DNA of 64,000 bases from Phytohabitans sp036906915 (lineage in GTDB: Bacteria; Actinomycetota; Actinomycetes; Mycobacteriales; Micromonosporaceae): the NCBI RefSeq assembly GCF_036906915.1, contig NZ_JBAKHX010000024.1, positions 32,210 through 96,209 on the forward strand. The letters run 5' to 3'. The position numbers were made by a program, and so were the translations under genes. Positions 52,209-59,632 of the stretch are shown here, piece after piece. Position 1 is the first letter of the stretch. Each line of letters starts with the position of its first letter. Below the pieces are notes generated by a model. The model did no database searches. It was given only the letters and a program-made list of their open reading frames with translations, and was not told the origin of the DNA.

Positions 52209-53308
52209 GAGGTGTCTACGCCATCCTGCCGGGCGGCGTGGACGACCTCGCGGCGCCGAGCGGCGGCAACCGGTACGACCGGCGGGTGTGCGCGGGCCTG
52301 GCGGCGACCGGCTGGCGGGTGACCGAACTGCACGTCGACGGCGACTGGCCGGCACCGTCGAAGACCGCACGCGCGCGGCTCGCGAGCACGCTCGCGGCGG
52401 TACCTGACGGTGCGCCGGTGCTGATCGACGGCCTGGTGGCGTGCGGAGCACCGGACGTCGTCGAGCCAGCGGCGCGGCGGGTGCCGCTGGCGGTACTCGT
52501 GCATCTGCCGCTCGCCGACGAGACCGGCCTGCCGGCGGACGCCGCCGCGCGACTGGACGCCCTGGAACGGCGGACCCTGAGCGCCGCCACGGCCGTGATC
52601 GCGACGAGCGCCTGGACCGCGGCGCGGCTGGTCGAGCACCACGGGCTGGCGCCGGACCGCGTGCACGTCGCCGCGCCCGGCGTCGACCCGGCGCCGTTCG
52701 CGGACGCTACCGAGGCGGGCGGCCGGCTGCTGTGCGTCGCCGCCTTGACCCCGCGCAAGGCCCAGGACGTGCTGGTCGAGGCACTGGCCACGCTGAGCGA
52801 TACCGAGTGGACATGCACCTTCGCGGGCGCGCTGGACCGCGACGCCGCCTTCACCTCGCGGGTCCGGCGGCTGGTGGAGGCGCACGACCTGGACGGGCGG
52901 GCGCGGTTCGCGGGCCCGCTGGCAGGCGCCGCGCTCGACGCCGCCTACGCCGCCGCCGACCTGCTGGTCCTGCCGTCGCACGCGGAGACGTACGGCATGG
53001 TGGTCACGGAGGCCTTGGCGCGCGGCGTGCCGGTCCTCGCGACCGCCGTCGGCGGCGTCGCGGAGGCCCTGGGACCGGCGGAGCGAGCGCCAGATAGCAG
53101 AGCTCTGGGGCAAGCTGGTCTTGGGGTACCGGGAAAGCTGGTCCCGCCCGGCGACCCGGCGGCTCTGGCGGCGGCGCTGCGATCTTGGCTGACCGACGCG
53201 GGCCTGCGCCAACGGCTCCGGGCTGCCGCCCGGGTCCGCCGTGACACCCTGCCAAGCTGGGACGCCACCGTGCATGCGGTGGCCGGCGCACTGGAGAGGA
53301 TGGGATGA
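52205..53308 (+). CDS. Glycosyltransferase family 4
   Basis: 367 residues, GT-B fold. N-terminal acceptor domain (PSGGNRYDRRVCAGLAATGW) and C-terminal donor domain with VAALTPRKAQDVLVEAL, PSHAETYGMVVTEALARGVPVLAT (E-x7-E motif) and PPGDPAALA. Soluble. ATG overlaps the PTPS-like stop (ATGA) and its end overlaps the methyltransferase start (ATGA). It probably glycosylates the cluster product. Confidence 0.88.
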   Translation: MRGVYAILPGGVDDLAAPSGGNRYDRRVCAGLAATGWRVTELHVDGDWPAPSKTARARLASTLAAVPDGAPVLIDGLVACGAPDVVEPAARRVPLAVLVHLPLADETGLPADAAARLDALERRTLSAATAVIATSAWTAARLVEHHGLAPDRVHVAAPGVDPAPFADATEAGGRLLCVAALTPRKAQDVLVEALATLSDTEWTCTFAGALDRDAAFTSRVRRLVEAHDLDGRARFAGPLAGAALDAAYAAADLLVLPSHAETYGMVVTEALARGVPVLATAVGGVAEALGPAERAPDSRALGQAGLGVPGKLVPPGDPAALAAALRSWLTDAGLRQRLRAAARVRRDTLPSWDATVHAVAGALERMG

Positions 53309-54096
53309 GCTTCAGCCCCGAGTGGTTGACGCTGCGGGAGCCGGCCGACGCCGACGCCCGCGCGGTCGACCTGCTCGACCCCCTACGCGAGTGGCTGGCC
53401 GGTATCGACCGGCCGGTGATCCGCGACCTCGGCTGCGGCACCGGCTCGATGGGACGGTGGCTCGCGCCGCGGCTTGACGGTCCGCAGCACTGGGTGCTGT
53501 ACGACCAGGACCAGGCGCTGCTCGACCACGCCGCCGCGAGCATGGCCGCGCCGGTGACCGCTTCGGCGGTACGGGCGGATGTCACGGCCTTGACCGCCGC
53601 TGACCTGGCCGGTGCCGACCTGATCACCACGTCGGCGCTGCTCGACCTGCTCACCGCCGACGAGGTGGACCGGCTCGCCGCCGCGTGCGTCGGGGCCGGT
53701 TGCCCGGCGCTGCTGACGCTGTCGGTAACCGGACGGGTCGACCTCGACCCGGTCGAGGACCTCGACGCCGACTTGGCCGCCGCGTTCAACGCGCACCAGC
53801 GGCGCAGCACCGGCGGCCGGCGGCTGCTCGGCCCGGACGCCGTCGAGGTTACCGCCGGGGCGTTCGGGAAGCTGGGCGTGCCGGTGCGGGTCAGCCCCAG
53901 CCCGTGGAGGCTCGGCTCGAAGCAGGGTGCGCTCGCCGCCGAGTGGCTGCGCGGGTGGGTCGGCGCGGCCTGCGAGCAGCAGCCCACCCTGGCCGGGCCG
54001 GCCAAGGGGTACCTGGAGCGCCGGCTGGACGCCGTCGCGGCCGGCGAGTTGGGTGTCGTTGTCCACCACAGCGACCTGTTGGCCGACTCGGAATGA
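53305..54096 (+). CDS. Class I SAM-dependent methyltransferase
   Basis: 263 residues. SAM motif I RDLGCGTGSMGRWLA (about 40-54), acidic motif II VLYDQDQALL, and LITTSALLDLLTADEV in the motif IV region. ATGA overlap with the glycosyltransferase gene. Acceptor unknown. Confidence 0.86.
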   Translation: MSFSPEWLTLREPADADARAVDLLDPLREWLAGIDRPVIRDLGCGTGSMGRWLAPRLDGPQHWVLYDQDQALLDHAAASMAAPVTASAVRADVTALTAADLAGADLITTSALLDLLTADEVDRLAAACVGAGCPALLTLSVTGRVDLDPVEDLDADLAAAFNAHQRRSTGGRRLLGPDAVEVTAGAFGKLGVPVRVSPSPWRLGSKQGALAAEWLRGWVGAACEQQPTLAGPAKGYLERRLDAVAAGELGVVVHHSDLLADSE

Positions 54097-54128
54097 ACCC
54101 GGACGACCGGCTCCACGTATGAGGCGTC

Positions 54129-55268
54129 ATGGGGCGAACGGTGTGGGCGTGGGTTCGAATGCTGGGCGGGTTGGCCATCCTCGGGGTGCTGGGATGGCGG
54201 CTGGGCACCAGCGCGTTCGTCTCCGGGCTCCATGTGATCGACGGCGGCACCCTGCTCGCCGCCTGCGGGATCGGGCTGCTGACCACGGTGTTCAGCGCGT
54301 GGAGGTGGCGGCTGGTGGCCCGTGGTCTCGGCATCGATCTGCCGCTGCGCACCGCTGTCGCCGACTACTACCGGGCGCTGTTTCTCAACGCGGCCCTGCC
54401 CGGCGGGATCCTCGGTGACGTGCACCGGGCGGTCCGGCACGGCCAGGAGGCCGGTGATGTGGGTCGCGGCGTCCGGGCGGTGGTGCTGGAGCGTACCGCC
54501 GGCATGGTGGTGTTCGTCGCCGCCGGGCTGACGCTGCTGCTCGCGCTGCCGACTCCCCTGCCCTCGTTGACCCGGCTGCTGCCCGACGTGCACACCGGCG
54601 TGATCGCGCTCGCGGTCGTCGCCGCCGTCGCGGGGCTGCTCGCGTGGTTCCGGCCGTGGCGGGGCGCGTCGCGGTGGGCCCGCGGGCTGCGCACCAGCCT
54701 GGTCGACGTGCGGCGCGGTTTGTTATCCCCGACCACGGGGCCGGGGGTCGTGCTCGCGTCGACCGTCGTGCTGGCCGGGCACCTGGCGACGTTCCTGGTC
54801 GCTGCCCGCGCCGCCGGCTCGACCGCGCCGCTGACCATGCTGGCGCCGCTGATGGTGCTGGCGCTGCTCGCGATGGTGCTGCCGCTGAGCGTGGGCGGTT
54901 GGGGTCCGCGCGAGGGGGTCACGGCGTGGGCGTTCGGCGCCGCTGGGTTGAGCCCGTCGCTGGGCCTGACGATCGCGGTCGTGTACGGGGTGCTGGCGTT
55001 CGCGGCCAGCCTGCCGGGTGCGGCCGTCCTCCTTTACCGCTGGCTGGCTCCCCGCTTCGCGCGTGTCGCGGCGGCCGAGGTGGTAGTGCCCGCGGCGCTG
55101 TCGGCCGCGGACGCCGCGCCGCCGCTTCCCGTCGATCAAGGTCAAACGCGCGTGGTTCGATCTCCAAACCACGTGCTTTTGCCCTTGATCGATGCGAACG
55201 CCCTTGATCGCCGAGCGCTAGCGGGGCGGGAACTCGCTCACGCTGGGAAGCGGTCGGACATTGCGTAG
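54129..55268 (+). CDS. UPF0104/LPG-synthase-like integral membrane protein with repeat-derived tail
   Basis: 379 residues, about eight membrane segments. YYRALFLNAALPGGILGDVHRA and LPLSVGGWGPREGVTAW are the UPF0104 (lysylphosphatidylglycerol synthase membrane region) signatures; such proteins move or modify lipids or glycans. The last about 45 residues (from VDQGQTRVVRS) are encoded by hairpin element copy 5, so the native stop was probably lost. The end overlaps the convergent RibD-like gene by 31 nt. Confidence 0.85.
   Translation: MGRTVWAWVRMLGGLAILGVLGWRLGTSAFVSGLHVIDGGTLLAACGIGLLTTVFSAWRWRLVARGLGIDLPLRTAVADYYRALFLNAALPGGILGDVHRAVRHGQEAGDVGRGVRAVVLERTAGMVVFVAAGLTLLLALPTPLPSLTRLLPDVHTGVIALAVVAAVAGLLAWFRPWRGASRWARGLRTSLVDVRRGLLSPTTGPGVVLASTVVLAGHLATFLVAARAAGSTAPLTMLAPLMVLALLAMVLPLSVGGWGPREGVTAWAFGAAGLSPSLGLTIAVVYGVLAFAASLPGAAVLLYRWLAPRFARVAAAEVVVPAALSAADAAPPLPVDQGQTRVVRSPNHVLLPLIDANALDRRALAGRELAHAGKRSDIA
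55133..55210 (-). repeat. Hairpin element copy 5, inside the UPF0104 gene 3' end
   Basis: Reverse orientation relative to copies 1-4. The stem is more degraded (CAAGGTCAAACGCGCGTGG against CCACGTGCTTTTGCCCTTG). It is translated as the C-terminus of the 54129 protein. Confidence 0.82.
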
Positions 55269-55924
55269 CGGAGCAGGGCGACGTCGCCGATCTGCCGCAC
55301 CTCGGCGAGCGTCGCGCGGCGGTCCGGGCCCCACGGGAACACGCCGTCGCCGACGAAGCGCGGCGCCCGGGAGTCGCCGACGAAGAAGGGCGCGACCACC
55401 AGGTGCAGCTCGTCGACGAGGCCCGCGGTGAGAAACTGGGTGTGCATGCGTTCGCCGCCCTCGACCATGAGCCTGTGGACGCCGCGACCGTGCAGGTCCG
55501 CGAGCATCCGCCGCAGGTCGACCGGGTCGCCACCGTCGATCACCGTCGCCAGGGCGCCGAGCCGCTCGCGGGCCACGTCGAGCGCGGGGCTGGCGCAGTA
55601 CACGAGCTTGTCGGCGTCGCCGGCGAAGAACCGCCCGGACGGGTCCAGGTCGCCGCGGCCGGTGATGGTCACCTTGACGGGGTTCGGGCGAAGCCCTCGC
55701 GCCACCCGGTCGTCGCGGCGCGCCGCCGAGCGCACCAGCAGTCGCGGGTTGTCCTGCCGGATGGTCCCGGCACCGACCATGATCGCGTCCGAGGCGGCAC
55801 GTACCGCGTCAACCCGGTCGAAATCGGCATCGTTGGATAGCAGCAACCGCTGCTCGGTGGCACTGTCTAGGTAGCCATCGATCGACATACCGCAACTCAG
55901 CAGGACGTACGGTCGCTCGACCAC
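55238..55924 (-). CDS. RibD C-terminal-like pyrimidine/dihydrofolate reductase
   Basis: 228 residues, DHFR-like reductase domain without the deaminase half of RibD. VGAGTIRQDNPRL (about 51-63) and MVEGGERMHTQFL (about 149-161) are the RibD-reductase/HTP-reductase signatures for NADPH and ribosylaminopyrimidine binding. GTG 55924 has GGGAGG upstream. It is divergent from ribA with a 66-nt gap, so both probably act on one pyrimidine intermediate. Confidence 0.86.
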   Translation of the reverse strand: MVERPYVLLSCGMSIDGYLDSATEQRLLLSNDADFDRVDAVRAASDAIMVGAGTIRQDNPRLLVRSAARRDDRVARGLRPNPVKVTITGRGDLDPSGRFFAGDADKLVYCASPALDVARERLGALATVIDGGDPVDLRRMLADLHGRGVHRLMVEGGERMHTQFLTAGLVDELHLVVAPFFVGDSRAPRFVGDGVFPWGPDRRATLAEVRQIGDVALLRYAMSDRFPA

Positions 55925-55990
55925 CGCTCGCGCCTCCCGTCAGGCCGGACCGGACTCGTACTCAATCTTGCTCACGTTAAGGGAGGGCCG

Positions 55991-56668
55991 ATGTTTCAAA
56001 CGCGCCAGCTCACCGGGGCCAGGCGGGCTCCGGGGGCCGCGGTTCGCCGCCAGGTGACCGTACCGCTGCGGTTTCCGGACGGGTACACCAGCACCGCGCG
56101 GGTGTTCACGTTCGAGGGGCTCGCGGACGAGCGGGAACACCTGGCGCTCGGGCTCGGCGACTGGCGCGGCGCGCTCGAGGGGGCGACGAGCGACGGGCCG
56201 GGGATCCTGGTGCGGCCGCACAGCGAGTGCCTGACCGGCGACGTTTTCGGTAGCCAGCGGTGCGACTGCGGCCCGCAGCTACGCGAGGCGGTCGAGCGGA
56301 TCACCGAGTCTGGCGGGTTCGTCCTGTACCTGCGGCAGGAGGGGCGGGGCATCGGCCTGTACGCGAAACTGGACGCGTACGCGCTGCAGGACGGCGGGCT
56401 CGACACGTACGAGGCGAACGTCGCGCTGGGGCACGGTGAGGACGAGCGGGACTACACGGCCGCCGCCCAGATGCTCCGTGCACTAGGTGTCGAGCGGGTG
56501 ACGCTGCTGAGCAACAACCCGGACAAAGAGGAGCAGCTGGACCAGTTGGGCGTGACGGTGGTCGAGCGGGTCCCCACCGGCGTGCACGTGTCCGCAGCCA
56601 ACATGCGCTACCTCGCCGCGAAGGCGACCCGCTCGGCGCACACCATCGACCTGTCCGCTACCCGGTGA
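55991..56668 (+). CDS. ribA: GTP cyclohydrolase II (RibA-type)
   Basis: 225 residues. Zinc ligands Cys80, Cys91 and Cys93 (HSECLTGD, RCDC), the GTP-binding RQEGRGIGL (115-123), and Tyr130 (DAYALQD), equivalent to E. coli RibA Tyr105. It lacks a RibB domain, so it is not the bifunctional riboflavin enzyme, and no other rib genes are nearby. A GCH II paralogue in Streptomyces (SCO6655, from memory) has Met at the Tyr position and makes a formylated product; here Tyr is kept. It converts GTP to a pyrimidine for the orphan cluster or for riboflavin. ATG 55991 follows GGAGGG. Confidence 0.87.
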   Translation: MFQTRQLTGARRAPGAAVRRQVTVPLRFPDGYTSTARVFTFEGLADEREHLALGLGDWRGALEGATSDGPGILVRPHSECLTGDVFGSQRCDCGPQLREAVERITESGGFVLYLRQEGRGIGLYAKLDAYALQDGGLDTYEANVALGHGEDERDYTAAAQMLRALGVERVTLLSNNPDKEEQLDQLGVTVVERVPTGVHVSAANMRYLAAKATRSAHTIDLSATR

Positions 56669-57041
56669 TCACCTTGTCGGTGGCGAGGCTCTTCGTGCGG
56701 TTCTCGACCAGGGTGCGCAGGCTGGCGGCCTCCGTGCCGACGTCGGTGCCGGCGGCCTTGAGCCCCGCGCTCACCTGGTCGATGGCCGCCAGGGCCGCGC
56801 CGCTGGCGTACAGCTTCCGGTAGAGGTCGCGGTACGCAGCGTCGTACACCTTGGTGAACGCCGAGGGCCGCAGCTCGTCCACCATGGAGTGGTCGGCCAG
56901 GTACTTGATCTCGTACCGGTTGAACGCGTGCAGCTTGCTCGGCGCCCGCAGTGCGTGGCCCGCGTCAGCATCCGCCGCCGCCGGCGGCGGCGCCACCGGC
57001 AACGCGGCCGTCGCGGACCGCCGGCCCAGCCTGAACCGCAT
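56658..57041 (-). pseudogene. Fused remnant of VTC-domain and CotH-like sequences
   Basis: 127 residues. HAFNRYEIKYLAD (about 38-50) is the entry motif of VTC/polyphosphate polymerase-like domains, but the rest of that domain (about 200 residues) is missing. The following part (AFTKVYDAAYRDLYRKLYASGAALAAIDQVSAGLKAAGTD) resembles the C-terminal helices of CotH-type proteins. These two families are neighbours in many actinobacteria, so a deletion probably fused the start of one to the end of the other. It overlaps the ribA end by 11 nt. Confidence 0.6.
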
Positions 57042-57157
57042 CGACGCCCCTCTCCAAAGTCACGGTGACATCGAAGAGGAGACAGGCGGTACCTCAACGC
57101 CAGCTCAAAAGCGGACGCCAACTCGCTGAGAACGTGGGGCGAACGCGGGGGCCAGGC

Positions 57158-57772
57158 TCAGGTGACCAGCTCACGCACCGTCCGACGGGCCCGCACGACC
57201 AGGTACACCTGGACCAGTCCCATCACGATCAACCAGATCCCGGTGACGTACACGATCGTGAGCAGCGAGATGCGCGGCCAGACCAGCACCGCGATGCCGC
57301 CCAGGATCGACAGGGCGCCTGGGAGCACGGCGCCCATCGCCCGCTCGGCGGCGGTGCCCGGGGCCGTGACGGCGCCGGCCAGCTCGATGAGGCCGGCGAC
57401 CAGCCAGGTCACGCCGATCAGCGTGACCACGACGGCCAGCGACACGAGCAGGTCGCGCAGGCACAGCACGCCAGCCACCACGAACAGCACGCCGACGATG
57501 CCGGCGAGGGCCCGCGCGCCCGGGTTCGCCCAGGTCGCCATCACCGCTTCCGCGATCCGGAGCACGCCGTGCACCAGCAGCCACAGTCCGAAAAGGACAG
57601 CCGCCACGCCGAGGGTGGCGTCCGGCCACACGAGCATGAGGACGCCCACTACGACGCTGGCCACCCCGGCGAGCAGCGCGAGCCAGAACAGCGCACGGCC
57701 GATCCACGCGTCCTGCCGCTCGGGCGGCGTGGAGACGGCGTACCCCGACTGGTACGGCAGCGTCGCGGACAT
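57158..57772 (-). CDS. HdeD-like DUF308 membrane protein
   Basis: 204 residues, six hydrophobic segments in three pairs. GVASVVVGVLMLVWPDATL and GALSILGGIAVLVWPRISL are the repeated DUF308 units. Function unknown; the E. coli namesake is in acid resistance. It starts 2 nt after the stop of the 57775 gene, so one transcript. Confidence 0.85.
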   Translation of the reverse strand: MSATLPYQSGYAVSTPPERQDAWIGRALFWLALLAGVASVVVGVLMLVWPDATLGVAAVLFGLWLLVHGVLRIAEAVMATWANPGARALAGIVGVLFVVAGVLCLRDLLVSLAVVVTLIGVTWLVAGLIELAGAVTAPGTAAERAMGAVLPGALSILGGIAVLVWPRISLLTIVYVTGIWLIVMGLVQVYLVVRARRTVRELVT

Positions 57773-57774
57773 GG

Positions 57775-58335
57775 CTACTGCCGCCCGGTCGGCGGGGTGT
57801 TGGTGACCCCTTCGGGGGCCACGGGTGCGCCGGACGGCTCGTCCACCCGACCGGTCGCGGGACGGTTGGTCGGCCAGCGCTCACCGCTTCGCAACGTCTC
57901 GTAGGAGCCACCGGCGGCGGCTGTCTCGCGCCCAGCGACCAGCCGATCGGTGTCCACTGTGGCCAGCGACCAGATGATGAACACGTCCAGCGCGATCACC
58001 ACGATCGCCCACAGCGGGTAGTAGGGCAGGAAGATGAAGTTGTTGATGGCGGAGATGGCGGCCAGCGCGATGCCGACGCCACGCGCCCAGGCGGCGCCCG
58101 TGAACAGGAAGAATCCCGTCAGGATTACCAGCGCGCCGAGGGCTACGTGTATCCAGCCCCACGCGGTGGTGTCGATGTCGTACGTGTATCCGCGGACGGC
58201 CACCAGGAACCCGTCGTTGGCGATGGCGGCGATACCGACGAACACCTGCCACACGCCCACCATCAGCAACATGGTGGCGGCGAAGACCATGCCGCCGGTG
58301 GCCCACGCCTGTTCCGGACTGCGCCTGCGTCCCAT
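57775..58335 (-). CDS. DUF7144-type small membrane protein
   Basis: 186 residues. Four membrane spans in the first about 130 residues with the family pattern GVWQVFVGIAAIANDGFLV, AWGWIHVALGALVILTGFFL and NFIFLPYYPLWAIVVIALDVFIIWSL, then a Pro/Gly-rich cytoplasmic tail. ATG 58335 has GAGGAG upstream. First gene of a two-gene unit with the DUF308 protein. Confidence 0.8.
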   Translation of the reverse strand: MGRRRSPEQAWATGGMVFAATMLLMVGVWQVFVGIAAIANDGFLVAVRGYTYDIDTTAWGWIHVALGALVILTGFFLFTGAAWARGVGIALAAISAINNFIFLPYYPLWAIVVIALDVFIIWSLATVDTDRLVAGRETAAAGGSYETLRSGERWPTNRPATGRVDEPSGAPVAPEGVTNTPPTGRQ

Positions 58336-58471
58336 CACTCCTCCTCATCGGGGCGGGTGGTGTTGACAGCTCGACCATAAGCACACCTTTCACCGCTACA
58401 CGCTGTAAACCACGATATATGGCGCCTTATCGTTTCGATGCGGCGCTGACGGCGTACGGCAGGATGAGCCG

Positions 58472-59176
58472 GTGCGTGATCTGTTCGTGAACCTGCTGGC
58501 GAGCGTCGTCGCCGGTGTCGCGGTCTGGCTGGCGCAGCGGGTGCGTGGGCACCTGCGGCTCGCCCGCAAACGCGGCTTCTTCGGCATCGACGACGGCACC
58601 GCGTGTCAGCTGGCGGTGTCGCGGCACTCCTCTTCCTCGCACCACCTCAGCGTCCACCGGGGCGACGTGGCGGCGCTGGTCGAGCTGGCGACGATCGCAC
58701 GGGACTGCGGCGGCCGGGCCGACTTGGTCTCGGCCGAAGACCTGCCGGAGGGCATCGGCCGGCTCACCGAGTTCTGCGTGGGCGGGCCGGGCAAGAACGA
58801 GCGCACCGCCGCGCACTTGCGGTCGATCCTGCGCGGCGTCCAGGTGACGCCGTTCGACCCGGAGACCCGCACCGTGGCGTTCTCCATCGGAGAGACCGTC
58901 TACCGGCGGGAGCGGGACCGTGAGGAGTATGTCTTCCTGGCCCGCGCCTGGGGTCCGACGGGCGGGCGGCCGGTGTTCGTCCTGGGTGGACAGACGGCGC
59001 CGACCAACCTCGCGGCGGCGCGGTACCTGGCCACCCGCTACCGCGAACTGTACCGGCAGTACGGGGCGGACCAGCGGTTCTGTCTGGTGCTGCGCATCCT
59101 CGAGCCGGGCGTGTACGGGTCGGATTTCGTGGAACTGGTCGACGACGTGACGGAGAAAGCCTTCGCTTTACATTGA
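58472..59176 (+). CDS. Membrane-anchored protein of unknown function
   Basis: 234 residues. One N-terminal span (about 4-22) then a cytosolic alpha/beta domain. Distinct phrases: EFCVGGPGKNERTAAHLRSI and FVLGGQTAPTNLAAARYLATRYREL, the latter looking like a nucleotide- or phosphate-binding loop followed by a helix. I do not recognise the family. A hairpin terminator follows. No toxin or defence partner is adjacent. Confidence 0.68.
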   Translation: MRDLFVNLLASVVAGVAVWLAQRVRGHLRLARKRGFFGIDDGTACQLAVSRHSSSSHHLSVHRGDVAALVELATIARDCGGRADLVSAEDLPEGIGRLTEFCVGGPGKNERTAAHLRSILRGVQVTPFDPETRTVAFSIGETVYRRERDREEYVFLARAWGPTGGRPVFVLGGQTAPTNLAAARYLATRYRELYRQYGADQRFCLVLRILEPGVYGSDFVELVDDVTEKAFALH

Positions 59177-59187
59177 TCAGTATCTGT

Positions 59188-59206
59188 GCTTTCCTCTAAG
59201 GAAAGC
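59188..59206 (+). terminator. Hairpin after the 58472 gene
   Basis: GCTTTCC (59188-59194) pairs with GGAAAGC (59200-59206) around a 5-nt loop, then GTTT, 11 nt past the stop. A modest Rho-independent-type terminator. Confidence 0.55.
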
Positions 59207-59314
59207 GTTTGCCTAGCTGGGCGAGATGTGACCGACCCCAGGCCCGCCCCGGCACTGAGTGGGCAGCGGTGTCGAGGACGCGGGCCGCACGCGCGTCACC
59301 CCCAGGGAGAAGAC

Positions 59315-59558
59315 ATGCTCCACAGACGCGCCGGTTGGCGCTGTGGACCTCCACCGCCGCGGCCGCGACTCTCGCCGCCGCTGGCGTGATCGTCACCGCC
59401 GGCGCAGCCCAGGCGGCCGTCGGCTGCAGGGTCAGCTACGCGGTCGGATCGCAGTGGCAGGGCGGCGGCGCGCCAGCGTCGCGTTCATCGGCGCCAGAAA
59501 GTCGAACCGGTCGCTGCCCGGAGGCAGCACGCTGGCGGTTCGGGACATCGTAGGTTGA
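59315..59558 (+). pseudogene. Remnant of a secreted CBM2 protein
   Basis: ATG 59315 after CAGGGAGAAG opens MLHRRAG, but the signal peptide (LWTSTAAAATLAAAGVIVTA, ending AAQAA) continues in another frame. It is followed by the CBM2 opening GCRVSYAVGSQWQGG, and a second frame change carries ASVAFIG before the sequence ends. So a glycoside hydrolase or similar gene has lost its body and gained two frameshifts. The protease at 13477 has an intact CBM2. Confidence 0.72.
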
Positions 59559-59590
59559 CCGGTTAAGGTAATCTATCGCAGTCGATGTGG

Positions 59591-59611
59591 CGAGCCGGTC
59601 GTGCCGGCTCG
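59591..59611. promoter_or_regulatory. Short hairpin upstream of the GDSL gene
   Basis: CGAGCCGG and CCGGCTCG flank a 5-nt loop 22 nt before the GTG start. It could be an operator or leader hairpin; nothing decides. Confidence 0.4.
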
Positions 59612-59632
59612 CCTTGCACTGGAGGTGAGGCC

